Source of the DNA: Trebonia kvetii
GTDB lineage: Bacteria > Actinomycetota > Actinomycetes > Streptosporangiales > Streptosporangiaceae
Assembly: GCF_007827045.1 (NCBI RefSeq)
Contig: NZ_RPFW01000009.1
Coordinates: 186,001 to 250,000, forward strand
Direction of reading: 5' to 3'
Length of the DNA stretch: 64,000 nucleotides
This document shows, one piece after another, positions 9,906 through 18,418 of this stretch (position 1 is the stretch's first letter; the number at the start of each line of letters is the position of its first letter). The position numbers and the translations under genes are program-made. The notes below the pieces were generated by a model. It saw only the letters and a program-made list of their open reading frames with translations, ran no database searches and was not told the DNA's origin.

Positions 9906-11178
9906 TCAGAGGTCGTAGCGCGCGGGGACGGTGCTGTAGCCACGGCCGGACGGAGCGGTCCATCGCAGGACACCCGGTTCCGGTTGCTTCACTGACCAGC
10001 CGGGAGCCTGCTTGCACCGATGGTGCCTCCGGCATTTAGGCGCCAGGTTGCACTGACAGCTCGGGCCATCCGGATAGGCGACCGTGTGATCGAGGTCGCA
10101 CTGGATGGCCTGCGCGTTGCAGGGCGGGGGCCGAGCAGGTGGCGGTGCGAGCACGGACCAGGTGCTTGAGGCTCCGGCTTGGCGTGTAGCGATCCTCGGC
10201 GTCCGCGTGATCGCACGGGCCGCGAACGATCGGGCGGAGCGTGATGTTCAGCCGCCGGACGAGGTCGGCGAGCAGCTGGGCCTGTGCGGGATCGGGGCAG
10301 CCTGGCGGCGGGCGACCCGGCGGTTACGTGGCGTTCGCTTGTGTGGCTTGTGTGGCTTGTGGCGGCGGCGTCCAGGGATGCTGTCCCCGGGCACAGCCAT
10401 GGGCCAGGGCCGTGCCGTCCGGCGCCACGATCGTCACGCAGAAGCGGGTTCGCGGGCTGCGAGATGCGGCCGCGACGAATGCCCTCGACTCCTCGGCGTC
10501 GAGCAGGGTCAGCGCCCAGGTGTAGCTCCAGATGATGGACGCGCGGACGGCGTCGATGGTGCCGCCCGCCATGCCCGCGAGGGTCCGCGGAAGACGCGTC
10601 GCCAGGTCGGTGGCTTCCCAGATCCGTTCGTCGGCGTAGTGAACGGTGCAGACCAGTTCAGCAGCGAGCTCGTCTCCGGGGAACTGACCGGGCCGGCGGT
10701 GCGGCGGCACCTTGCGCGACCTCGCCTCCTCCCGCTGGATCTCACGGCGGCGGGCGAACTCCGCGATCGCCACGGCCTGCAGGTAGGCGGCCCGGTTTTC
10801 CAGCCGCCGCGCAGCCGACAGCGCACCGATCAGCTGGTCGTCGGAGAGGGACGGCAGGTCGGACACTGCCTGCTCGGTCAGCGCGGATAGCACCGGGCCT
10901 GGACGCAGCACATCGGCCGCGCGGTCCTCGCCAAACGCGGCGCTCGGCGCCTCACCGCCGAGTCCGTCAGGACCGCACATCACGGCGAGCAGCGCCGGAT
11001 CGACGTCGCACGCGTCGCCAAGGCTGACAGAGACCGCCGGGCCCTCGAGTTCCCATTCCTCCGGGATCCGCCGGCGGCCCGCCTCGATGTCGGCGGCCAG
11101 CCGGTCGAGGTCGGCATCAAGATCGAAGTCGTCCTCCGGCTGCGGGCGGGGAAACGCGGTGGGCGCGGACTGCTGCAT
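9906..11178 (-). pseudogene. DUF222 / HNH endonuclease-like gene, broken by a stop and a frameshift
   Basis: The reading frame starts well: ATG at 11178 with GGAAGGAGG upstream, then a DUF222-type helical region (~284 codons). It meets TAA at 10324-10326, just after a short CAx-type tandem repeat. In the same frame beyond that stop, sequence coding for LLADLVRRLNITLRPIVRG and onward is conserved. A one-base shift near 10121-10131 then moves the HNH segment (QCDLDHT...CNLAPKCRRHH) into another frame, ending at 9906. An intact protein would be ~420 residues. Such DUF222-HNH proteins are often multicopy in actinomycetes. Two separate lesions argue for a real pseudogene; a sequencing error could explain one of them. 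Confidence 0.8.
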
Positions 11179-11309
11179 TTCGGCCCTCCTTCCGAAGATA
11201 TTCGATTCATGATCTGCCTACACAAACATTCTAGCGAATAAATGATGATCAATAAATAAGGCAGAGGTATTCTTTTCAAGATCTTTTTCGATCAGCCATT
11301 CGCTCAGGG
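11179..11309. promoter_or_regulatory. AT-rich spacer upstream of the DUF222/HNH gene
   Basis: About 130 bases noticeably AT-richer than the surroundings (GAATAAATGATGATCAATAAATAAG). It probably contains the promoter for the broken DUF222/HNH gene. No boxes can be assigned with confidence. Confidence 0.4.
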
Positions 11310-12587
11310 CTACATGAAGTTGCGGGTGTGCAGGGCAGACAGCTCGGCGGCCTCGTCGTCGGGGAAGCCGATCGCGGCAAGCCGCCGGCGCCGCCCCTCG
11401 TCCATCCGGTCCTGCAGGTCACGGACCGCCGCCCAGCCCCGTCGGATCGCCTCAGGCGACCAGGAGCCGGCGCCGAGCAGCACGAGCGCGCCGAACACCT
11501 CCGCGTTCAGGCCGGCGGTATCTCGCAGCGCCGCATGACGGCGTTCGACCGCCTGACGGAGTGTGCCAAGGTAGTGGCGGTCGGCCCGGGCCAGGTGGGC
11601 CGTGTGCGCGACGCCGAACGCCACGTGCCGTGCCTCGTCCCTGGCCGCCAGCCTCGTCACGTCGGCCGTGACCTGGTCCGGCGCGTGCTCGGCGATGAAC
11701 CGGAGCAGGTCGAGGAAGGTTCCCTCGCCGAGCACCGACAGCAGGAATGCGGCCGTGGTGAAGTCCGGCTCGTCGAGCAGCGTCTGCAGCGAGGCGCGGC
11801 CGCCCGCCGATGAGGTGCCGGGCTCGCCGCCGGACAGCACCGCGCGCCTGGTGAACACCTCCACGTGCCGTGCCTCGTCGGCGGCCTGCGTCGCGAGGAG
11901 CTGCATCACCTCCCGGTAGTGCGGGTGCAGCTGGGACAGCAGCCGCGCCGGGATGATCAGCGCGGCCTGCTCGTTCTCCACCAGGTAGGTCATCAGCTGC
12001 ACCACGGCGCGCTCCACCTCCGGCGGGGCCCCGCCAAGAGGCGCGGTCCAGTCGACGGCCGTCGCCGGGTCCCACTGGCTCGCGGCCGCCGCCGCGTAGA
12101 GCTGCGGCGCGATGTCGGCCCACACGTGGTCGCGCTCTGACCACTGGGCGCCGATCGGCGGCCCGCCCGCCTCGACGAGAGCGCCGCGCGCGGCAAGGCC
12201 CCAGGCGGCGTTCGCGTGCGCCGCCGGCGGACCGGCCGCGAGGCCGGCCCGTTCCGCCCCCTGCCAGCGCCGCTCGCCCGCTGACCCCTTGACGATCACG
12301 ACCGTCGTGTCGTCCGCGGTGCCGCCGGCACGCCCTGCCCGCGGGCTGCCGCTGGGGCCCGCATCCGTCCAGGCAACCTGGTGCCCGTGCTCGCGGCACC
12401 ACGCGGCCAGGTGAATCCCGAGCGCCGGGTGCGATCCGGTGACCGTCAGCCGCTCGCCTGGCGACAGCGCGTCAAGCCCGTGCGTCACAAGCAGGTGACC
12501 GCCCTCGTCTAGCCCGAGGTTCGCGAGGTCCGCCACTCCGGCAAGGACTCCGGCGAGGTCGGCCTGGTCGTTGCCCGGCATCGCCAC
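11310..12587 (-). CDS. Ferritin-like diiron protein with an N-terminal TusA-like domain
   Basis: 425 residues, two parts. Residues ~24-72 resemble the TusA/SirA sulfur-carrier fold (LSPGERLTV...HPALGIHLAAWCREHGHQ), but the usual N-terminal CPxP cysteine is absent; C64 is the only nearby cysteine. Residues ~195-345 look like a ferritin-like four-helix bundle with two ExxH motifs, DEARH at E238/H241 and at E318/H321, plus E204 or E206 and E288: a plausible diiron site. Helical tail to the C-terminus. GTG at 12587 (or ATG at 12581) is the start; AGGGAC lies just upstream. It is the last gene of a three-gene run with a PhnD-like and a flavoprotein gene. The reaction is unknown; an oxidase/oxygenase role is an inference from the metal site. 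Confidence 0.75.
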   Translation of the reverse strand: MAMPGNDQADLAGVLAGVADLANLGLDEGGHLLVTHGLDALSPGERLTVTGSHPALGIHLAAWCREHGHQVAWTDAGPSGSPRAGRAGGTADDTTVVIVKGSAGERRWQGAERAGLAAGPPAAHANAAWGLAARGALVEAGGPPIGAQWSERDHVWADIAPQLYAAAAASQWDPATAVDWTAPLGGAPPEVERAVVQLMTYLVENEQAALIIPARLLSQLHPHYREVMQLLATQAADEARHVEVFTRRAVLSGGEPGTSSAGGRASLQTLLDEPDFTTAAFLLSVLGEGTFLDLLRFIAEHAPDQVTADVTRLAARDEARHVAFGVAHTAHLARADRHYLGTLRQAVERRHAALRDTAGLNAEVFGALVLLGAGSWSPEAIRRGWAAVRDLQDRMDEGRRRRLAAIGFPDDEAAELSALHTRNFM

Positions 12588-12600
12588 CAGTCCCTAACGG

Positions 12601-12648
12601 CTCACGACGCGGTTCACGAGGCGGTTCATGACGCGGTTCACGATGCGC
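12601..12648. repeat. Four tandem 12-bp repeats between PhnD-like and ferritin-like genes
   Basis: Four imperfect copies of TTCACGACGCGG, starting at 12601, 12613, 12625 and 12637, fill most of the 64-base gap between two genes of one run. On the minus strand they would encode a repeating V-N-R-V type tetrapeptide, but they lie after the PhnD-like stop and before the next start. They may be slippage-generated spacer sequence or affect translation. Confidence 0.75.
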
Positions 12649-12651
12649 GCC

Positions 12652-13530
12652 TCATGGCCGGTAGTCCGCCGCGGTGACCGTCCCGTCGGCGTCGTAGAAC
12701 CCGGCCTCGTCCACCGCGCGTTCCAGCTGCTCATAGCCGGACAGCCGGGGCGGTCGCCATTCCTTCAGCCCTTCCAGGTCGAGCAGCGGGCGCAGCGTCG
12801 CGTCGGCGTAATCCATGCCGAGCAGCAGTTCCGCGAGCCGCGCGACGTCGACGTCGAGGCCGCCGGCCGCCGACGGGCCTGCTGTCATCGTGCAGTGGTC
12901 GTAGGGCGGCGTCTGCGCCAGGACGCGGACGGCCCCGGCGGGCAGCACCCCCTCGCGGCCGAACAGCAGCAGGTTCGCGTCGATCATGCAGGCCGCGTCG
13001 ACGCGGTCCGCCGGGTCCGCGGCGAACAGCGCGCGGGCGGCGTCCCGCTCGCCGCCGACGTGGTCGCCGTGCAGCCCGACCCCGACGTCGAAGCGGCGGA
13101 CGGTGACATCGGCCCCCGGCTTCAGCCCCGCGGACCGTAGCAGCGACAGCGGAAGCAGCGTGGCCTGCGGCGAGTCGACGGCGCCGGTCGCGACCACCCG
13201 GCCGGCCAGGTCGCCAAGCGACGTCACCGGGGAGTCGGCCCGCACCACCACGACAGAACGCAGGTCACAGTCCGTGTCCCGCATCGTGACCGGGGTCAGC
13301 GTGGCGCCGCGGGCAGCGGCGAGCCGCCTGGCGCGCACCCAGGCGAGCGGCGAGTTCCACGCGACGTCGATGCGCCCATCGACCAGGTCTGACACCTGCC
13401 GTTCGTAGTTGGAGTAGAGCAGGTAGTCGAAGTCGACGCCGCCGGGCCCGCGCAGCCAGGCACGGAACCCGTCCCAGATCGTGACCACCTTCGGGTCATA
13501 GGCGACCGCGCCGAGCAGGACACCCATCAC
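12652..13530 (-). CDS. PhnD-like substrate-binding fold protein without signal peptide
   Basis: 292 residues resembling the phosphate/phosphite/phosphonate (PhnD, PF12974-type) binding fold: an early VAYDPKVVTIWDGFRAWL, a VSDLVDGRIDVAWNSPLAWV segment, and the SLGDLAGRVVATGAVDSPQATLLPL lobe-linking segment. No signal peptide or lipobox is seen, and there is no ABC permease or ATPase nearby, so it is probably a cytosolic ligand sensor, carrier or enzyme rather than a transporter part. Its ATG at 13530 overlaps the stop of the upstream flavoprotein gene by four bases (ATGA), showing translational coupling. Confidence 0.75.
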   Translation of the reverse strand: MMGVLLGAVAYDPKVVTIWDGFRAWLRGPGGVDFDYLLYSNYERQVSDLVDGRIDVAWNSPLAWVRARRLAAARGATLTPVTMRDTDCDLRSVVVVRADSPVTSLGDLAGRVVATGAVDSPQATLLPLSLLRSAGLKPGADVTVRRFDVGVGLHGDHVGGERDAARALFAADPADRVDAACMIDANLLLFGREGVLPAGAVRVLAQTPPYDHCTMTAGPSAAGGLDVDVARLAELLLGMDYADATLRPLLDLEGLKEWRPPRLSGYEQLERAVDEAGFYDADGTVTAADYRP

Positions 13531-14702
13531 GCCTCCCCGAGCAGTGGCAAGCCGAGCAGCGCGCGGCCGATGAAGTCGTGCAGCGCCTCGGTGGTGGGGG
13601 CCATCACCCGCGCCGCCCGTGAGTCGCGGAACAGCCGTTCGACCACCGACTCCTTCCGGTACGCCGCCCCGCCGCCCGCGGTGAGCGCCAGGTCCGCCGC
13701 GTCGGCCGCCGCTTCACCCGCGGCCGCCTTCACCTCGAGGACCAGGAGCTGCGCGTCATCGCGTCCCTGCTCCACCGCGCCGATCGTGTCGCTGACCAGC
13801 GCCCAGGTCCGGTCCGCCTCGATGCGCAGCCGCGCCAGCCGTGCCCGCGGCGCGCTCTGCTGCGCCAGCGACACGCCGAGATGCTCAAGCCGCGTCGCGC
13901 GCAGGTGCGCGGCCGTCTCGTCGGCGAGGCGGCGCATCAGGCCCGCGCTCATCGCCGCCGAGCAGATAAGGAACACCGGCAGCACCGCCGCGAGCGCCAG
14001 GTCGAGGCCAGCGCCGTCGCCGCCGAGCATCGCGCCGAGCGGCACGGTCACGCCGTCCGCCGTCATCGGCGCGGACGCGTTGCCGCGCAGCCCGAGCCCG
14101 TCGAACTCTCCGGCCACAAGGAGCCCGGCGGCGCCGGCCGGGACCAGCCACAGGGTCATCGGACCGGGAGCGGCGCCGAAAACCGCACCGGACACCGCGT
14201 CGAGCGGCCGGCTCGACCACACGTAGCTGTCCGCCTGACCCGCCGCGGTCACCCAGCTCTTGTGCGCGTTCAGTCGGACCATGGCCTCGTCCCCCGCGCC
14301 GAGGAGCGTCGCCGTGGACAGGGGCGCCCAGAAGTGCGACCGCGACCCGCGCTCGGAGAAGGCGAGCGTCGACAGGTGCCCGCCGCCCGCGATCGCGGTC
14401 AGCGTCTCCTTGTCAGCGGCCGCCGTCAGCGCGGCGACCGCCGCATAGTGCATGGTGACGACCATCGCGGTGGAGCCGCAGACGGAGCCGAGCTCGCGCA
14501 CCACGTCGGCCGCCTCACGCAGCCCCGCTCCGCCGCCGCCATGCTCGGCGGGGACCGTCAGCCCGAGAATTCCGGCCGCGCCGAGGGCGTCGACCTGAGC
14601 CCTGGGGAACGAGCCGGACGCGTCGACCGCCGCCGCCCCGGGTGCCACAACTGACTCGATTACACGCAGGAGCGCGTCGCGATACGACTCCTGAGATGGC
14701 AT
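13527..14702 (-). CDS. Acyl-CoA dehydrogenase-fold flavoprotein lacking the usual catalytic Glu motif
   Basis: 391 residues covering the whole acyl-CoA dehydrogenase fold: N-terminal helical part, central beta domain (LAFSERGS..., a KSWVTAAG segment) and C-terminal helices with GGGAAYRKES and RLFRDSRAARV. Where medium-chain dehydrogenases have YEGT with the catalytic base, this protein has MAPTT (about 367-371). FAD binding is likely, but a normal alpha,beta-dehydrogenation is doubtful; DszC-like monooxygenases share this fold. Start ATG at 14702. It is the first gene of the coupled run with the PhnD-like and TusA/ferritin-like genes. An Lrp gene lies 134 bases upstream in the same direction. 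Confidence 0.82.
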   Translation of the reverse strand: MPSQESYRDALLRVIESVVAPGAAAVDASGSFPRAQVDALGAAGILGLTVPAEHGGGGAGLREAADVVRELGSVCGSTAMVVTMHYAAVAALTAAADKETLTAIAGGGHLSTLAFSERGSRSHFWAPLSTATLLGAGDEAMVRLNAHKSWVTAAGQADSYVWSSRPLDAVSGAVFGAAPGPMTLWLVPAGAAGLLVAGEFDGLGLRGNASAPMTADGVTVPLGAMLGGDGAGLDLALAAVLPVFLICSAAMSAGLMRRLADETAAHLRATRLEHLGVSLAQQSAPRARLARLRIEADRTWALVSDTIGAVEQGRDDAQLLVLEVKAAAGEAAADAADLALTAGGGAAYRKESVVERLFRDSRAARVMAPTTEALHDFIGRALLGLPLLGEA

Positions 14703-14836
14703 TGCCGCCTGCCTCTCACGGTTCGGCTAAGAAACCGGCCGACCGGCCGGTGGTCTCATCCTCGCCGGTACCCGAAGGACGCGCCACTATCCGCCCGCAC
14801 AGGAAACCGCCGCCCGCGTTGTGCCGCCGGCGAGGC

Positions 14837-15397
14837 TCACCCCGCCGCGTCGGCGCGGATGTGCTCGAAGATCAGTGATGTCTCCGTGTAGGACACGTCT
14901 TCGTGCGAGGACAGCGTCTCGACGAAGTCTCGCAGCGCCGCCGTGGACGCCGCCGCGACGTGCAGCAGGAAGTCGTCCTTGCCCGCGAGGAAGAACACGT
15001 TGAGCACCTCGGGCAGCCCCGCCACCTCGGCCACGAACGCCCTTATCCGCCCCCGTGCGTGCGACTGCAACCGCACCGCGACCATCGCCTGCAGCGGCCG
15101 CCCGAGCGCGGCCGGGTCCACATCGGCGTGGTAGCCGCGGATCACGCCGCGCTCCCGCAGCGCCCGCACCCGCCCCAGGCAGGTCGACGGCGCGATGCCG
15201 ACCCGGTCGGCGAGCGCGTTGTTCGGCAGCCTGGCATCGCGCGCCAGCTCGTGCACGATGCGCCTGTCGATGTCGTCGAGGTCGCCGCCCGTCGGCACGT
15301 TCGGTTCTGCCCGCGACGGCGCCGTGGGCCAGCTGGGCCGAAGAGTATTCGGCCGGCTCCCCGCAGAGATCGACTCAGAGGAATTTCCCGACATCAT
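14837..15397 (-). CDS. Lrp/AsnC family transcriptional regulator
   Basis: 186 residues. After a ~38-residue extension, a winged helix-turn-helix begins at DLDDIDRRIVHELARDAR with recognition region LADRVGIAPSTCLGRVRAL. The C-terminal RAM ligand-binding domain has the VLNVFFLAGKDDFLLHV strand typical of the family. These proteins sense amino acids. It is divergent from alanine dehydrogenase, 133 bases between starts, as seen for Lrp-type activators of ald; control of ald is therefore likely. The ATG at 15397 may be too early; a start nearer the HTH is possible. Confidence 0.9.
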   Translation of the reverse strand: MMSGNSSESISAGSRPNTLRPSWPTAPSRAEPNVPTGGDLDDIDRRIVHELARDARLPNNALADRVGIAPSTCLGRVRALRERGVIRGYHADVDPAALGRPLQAMVAVRLQSHARGRIRAFVAEVAGLPEVLNVFFLAGKDDFLLHVAAASTAALRDFVETLSSHEDVSYTETSLIFEHIRADAAG

Positions 15398-15436
15398 AAA
15401 CGCAGTCTACAGAATCTTGTTCACGAATATGGCTAA

Positions 15437-15452
15437 TTTTCCGAGGAAAATG
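15437..15452. promoter_or_regulatory. Palindrome in the lrp-ald intergenic region
   Basis: ATTTTCC-GA-GGAAAAT is a perfect 7-2-7 inverted repeat. It lies 40 bases after the lrp start and about 80 before the ald start in an AT-rich stretch. It is a good candidate for Lrp-type binding, by position and symmetry only. Confidence 0.55.
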
Positions 15453-15530
15453 CATCATGAAGCAACGGGCCGAACGCGGCTCAGCGTAGAGCATCCAACG
15501 CCCGAGCGAACCAAGGAAAGGCAGCGTCCC

Positions 15531-16646
15531 ATGAAGGTCGGCATCCCCCGCGAGGTCAAGAACCACGAGTACCGCGTCGCGATCACCCCCGCGGGCGTGC
15601 GCGAGCTCAGCGACCACGGTCACGAGGTCTACCTCGAGAAGGATGCCGGAGCCGGCTCGCAGCTGTCCGACGACGCGTACGTCGCCGCGGGCGCCACCAT
15701 CATCCCCGACGCCGACGAGGTGTGGAGTACCGCCGACCTGGTGCTCAAGGTCAAGGAGCCGGTCGCCGAGGAGTACCACCGGATGCGCCCGGGCCTGACC
15801 CTCTTCACCTACCTGCACCTGGCCGCCGACAAGGCCTGCACTGACGCGCTGCTTGAGAACAAGGTCACCGGCATCGCCTACGAGACGGTGCAGCTCGCCG
15901 ACGGCTCGCTGCCGCTGCTCGCCCCGATGTCCGAGGTGGCAGGCCGCCTCGGCCCGCAGGTCGGCGCCTACCACCTGATGCGTTCCGGCGGCGGTTACGG
16001 CGTGCTGCTCGGCGGCGTCCCTGGCACCAGCCCCGCGCACGTGGTTGTCATCGGCGGCGGCGTCTCCGGCCAGCACGCCGCGCAGATCGCCGTGGGCATG
16101 GGCGCCCGGGTCACCGTCCTCGACAGGAACATCGCCAAGCTGCGTCAGATCGACGCGCTCTACCAGGGCCGCATCCAGACCGTCGCCTCCAACTCCTACG
16201 AGATCGAGAAGGCGGTACTCGACGCCGACCTGGTGATCGGCGCCGTGCTGGTCACCGGCGCCAAGGCGCCCAAGCTGGTCAGCAACGCCCTGGTCAAGCG
16301 GATGAAGCCGGGCTCGGTGCTCGTCGACATCGCCATCGACCAGGGCGGCTGCTTCGAGGACTCGCACCCGACCACGCACGCCGACCCGGTCTTCCGCGTG
16401 CACAACAGCGTCTTCTACTGCGTGGCGAACATGCCGGGCGCGGTCCCGAACACCTCCACCTACGCGCTGACCAACGCGACCCTGCCGTACGTGATCGAGC
16501 TCGCGGACAAGGGCTGGCGCGCCGCCCTCGCGGCCGACTCGGCGCTCGCCCCCGGCCTCAACACCCACGAGGGCCAGCTGACCAACGGCCCGGTCGCCGC
16601 CGCCCACGGCTACGAGTCGGTCTCCGTCGCCTCCGCTCTGGCCTAA
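15531..16646 (+). CDS. ald: Alanine dehydrogenase
   Basis: NAD-dependent enzyme converting L-alanine and water to pyruvate, ammonia and NADH, and the reverse. 371 residues, the usual length. Substrate residues expected from the mycobacterial enzyme are present: R15, K75 and H96; the Rossmann nucleotide loop is [17 protein letters not shown] from about 171; VDIAIDQGG contributes the catalytic aspartate. ATG at 15531 with AAGGAAAGG upstream fixes the start, although the frame is open further up. Divergent Lrp gene and a palindrome suggest alanine-responsive control. Confidence 0.97.
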   Translation: MKVGIPREVKNHEYRVAITPAGVRELSDHGHEVYLEKDAGAGSQLSDDAYVAAGATIIPDADEVWSTADLVLKVKEPVAEEYHRMRPGLTLFTYLHLAADKACTDALLENKVTGIAYETVQLADGSLPLLAPMSEVAGRLGPQVGAYHLMRSGGGYGVLLGGVPGTSPAHVVVIGGGVSGQHAAQIAVGMGARVTVLDRNIAKLRQIDALYQGRIQTVASNSYEIEKAVLDADLVIGAVLVTGAKAPKLVSNALVKRMKPGSVLVDIAIDQGGCFEDSHPTTHADPVFRVHNSVFYCVANMPGAVPNTSTYALTNATLPYVIELADKGWRAALAADSALAPGLNTHEGQLTNGPVAAAHGYESVSVASALA

Positions 16647-16655
16647 CCGCAAGAT

Positions 16656-16688
16656 CAAAAACTGCATCATCCCGAACGGTTGCGCGGC
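16656..16688. repeat. Dispersed intergenic repeat, copy 2
   Basis: CAAAAACTGCATCATC followed by CCGAACGGTTGCGCGGC, starting ten bases after the ald stop. Related to 6741-6770 and 55068-55101; it partly overlaps the following hairpin arm. Confidence 0.5.
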
Positions 16689-16737
16689 TCCGCCCGACCC
16701 CTGCCCTTTCCCCGGGGCTGGGAACAGGCGGAGCCGC
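16684..16737. terminator. Hairpin after ald
   Basis: Perfect 11-bp arms GCGGCTCCGCC (16684-16694) and GGCGGAGCCGC (16727-16737) with a 32-base loop. It lies 38 bases after ald, between convergent ald and P450. Likely terminator. Confidence 0.55.
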
Positions 16738-16868
16738 CGCCGCGCGACACGCCCGCCAGCCCTGCGGGCTGAGCGGCGGCTTGACGGCGTCGCCCGCACC
16801 CGTTCGGTACCAGCTTCCCGCGCGCCGGCGTCGTCCGGACACCCCGCCGGACGAACCGTGCGGCCACC

Positions 16869-16963
16869 CGCCGCGGCAAACAGCCGCGGCGCCGGCCCGC
16901 GCGCCGGAAGACCGCGGACCGGAAGGCACCGGCACCCACCCCCCCGCCAGCCTTCCGGTCCGC
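16869..16963. repeat. Two more hairpins in the ald-P450 intergenic region
   Basis: Arms CGCCGCGGC at 16869-16877 and 16883-16891 with loop AAACA, then 14-bp perfect arms GCGGACCGGAAGGC (16914-16927) and GCCTTCCGGTCCGC (16950-16963). The whole 424-base space between ald and the P450 gene holds no convincing gene. The array may insulate the two convergent transcripts. Confidence 0.6.
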
Positions 16964-17070
16964 GCAAGCGTTTACGTGCTCCGCGCCGTGCCGCGATTCG
17001 TGCCGCACCTCCGCCTGAATCATGACGTGACTCGGCCAAGCCAGCAGACCGGGAACGCGACTGGGATGGC

Positions 17071-18291
17071 TCAGGCGAGGCGGACCGGCAGCGTTTCGAG
17101 GCCGTGGATGAGCGAGCTCGGCCGCCAGCGCAGCGTGGACGCCGAGGCGGCGAGCGACAGTGACGGGAACCGCGACAGCAGCGCGCCGAAGGCGACCTCG
17201 CCCTCCAGCCGGGCCAGCGGCGCGCCGAGGCAGTAGTGAATCCCGTGACCGAAGGCCAGGTGACCGCCCGCCTCCCGCTCCACCTCGAGCCGCTCGGCGT
17301 CGGGGAACCGCCCAGGGTCGAGATTGGCCGATGAGGTCACGCACAGCACCCACTCCCTGGCCGGGATCAGCACCCCGCCGATCTCCACCGGCTCGAGCGT
17401 GAACCGGTCGGTCGCGTGGTTGAGCGGGTTGACGAAGCGCAGCAGTTCCTCGACCGCGCCCGGCAGCAGGGACTGGTCCGCGCGCAGCCGCTCCAGCTGG
17501 TCGGGGTGGGTCAGCAAGGCAAGGACGCCGGAGGCGATCAGGTTCGTGGTCGTCTCGTGGCCGGCCACGAGCAGCAGGAACAGCATCGCGATCAGCTCGC
17601 GCTCGTTCAGCGAGTCGCCCGCGTCGCGCGCTTCGACGAGTGCCGAGATCATGTCGTCGGCCGGATGCGCCCGCTTGGCCGCGACGAGCTCGTTGAAGTA
17701 GTAGAACATCGCCGTCCCCGCCGCGCGGAAGGACCCGGGATCTCCGTCGCTGGCCACGATCGCGTGCGACCACTCGCGGAACTTGTCCCTGTCGCCGACC
17801 GGCACGCCGAGCAGTTCGCAGATCACCGTCACGGGCAGGGGGAACGCGAACGCCTCGATCAGGTCGACCGCGTCCTCGCCAGCGGCGAAGCGCGCCTCCA
17901 TCGCGTCGAGCAGTTCCGCGGTGATCGCCTCGACGCGGGGGCGCAGCCCGGCGACCCGCCGCGCGGTGAACGCCTTGGCGACCAGCTTCCGCAGCCGCGT
18001 GTGATCGGGCGGGTCGGCGTTCAGCAGGTGCACCGACAGGTAGCCGGTCACCGCGTCCGGCACCCAGTCCGGAGAGGTGAGCTTGCCCGCCCAGTCCTTG
18101 TACAGCCGCGGATCGGCGAGCGCCGCGCGCACGTCGGCGTACCTGGTGACCAGCCAGACCCGGTCACCGTGCGGCAGCACGACCGACGTCACCGGCCCCT
18201 CCTCCCGCATCCGGGCGAAGTGGGCATGTGGGTCCTGGAAGTAGTCCTCGCCGAGTTGCTCGGCCGAGGGCGTGGCCGCGGATTCCGTCAC
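17071..18291 (-). CDS. Cytochrome P450
   Basis: 406-residue bacterial class I P450. I-helix oxygen-binding motif AGHETTTN (243-250), K-helix EELLR (281-285) and the heme loop [15 protein letters not shown] with the cysteine ligand C354. GTG at 18291 is chosen because it gives the normal length and begins just before [20 protein letters not shown]; the upstream reading is Arg-rich and overlaps the divergent uvrC. No ferredoxin or reductase gene is adjacent. The substrate cannot be inferred; such soluble P450s often hydroxylate small secondary-metabolite or lipid substrates. Confidence 0.93.
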   Translation of the reverse strand: MTESAATPSAEQLGEDYFQDPHAHFARMREEGPVTSVVLPHGDRVWLVTRYADVRAALADPRLYKDWAGKLTSPDWVPDAVTGYLSVHLLNADPPDHTRLRKLVAKAFTARRVAGLRPRVEAITAELLDAMEARFAAGEDAVDLIEAFAFPLPVTVICELLGVPVGDRDKFREWSHAIVASDGDPGSFRAAGTAMFYYFNELVAAKRAHPADDMISALVEARDAGDSLNERELIAMLFLLLVAGHETTTNLIASGVLALLTHPDQLERLRADQSLLPGAVEELLRFVNPLNHATDRFTLEPVEIGGVLIPAREWVLCVTSSANLDPGRFPDAERLEVEREAGGHLAFGHGIHYCLGAPLARLEGEVAFGALLSRFPSLSLAASASTLRWRPSSLIHGLETLPVRLA

Positions 18292-18418
18292 GAGCGCCAG
18301 CCTACAAGATATTACGCGACTGGGGACGTCGCGGGCCGCGAGCGAACGCAGCCGGCGCGGGCGCAGCGGAGCGCCGCAAGGTCCGCGCGGGCGCGCCCCG
18401 GCGACTAGGCTTACAGTC

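Noticed and set aside
15375-17039. Long minus-strand open frame (554 codons) across ald
   Set aside because: It is the mirror of ald, which has all active-site residues. Composition is Gly/Arg/Val/His-rich as expected of antisense GC-rich frames.
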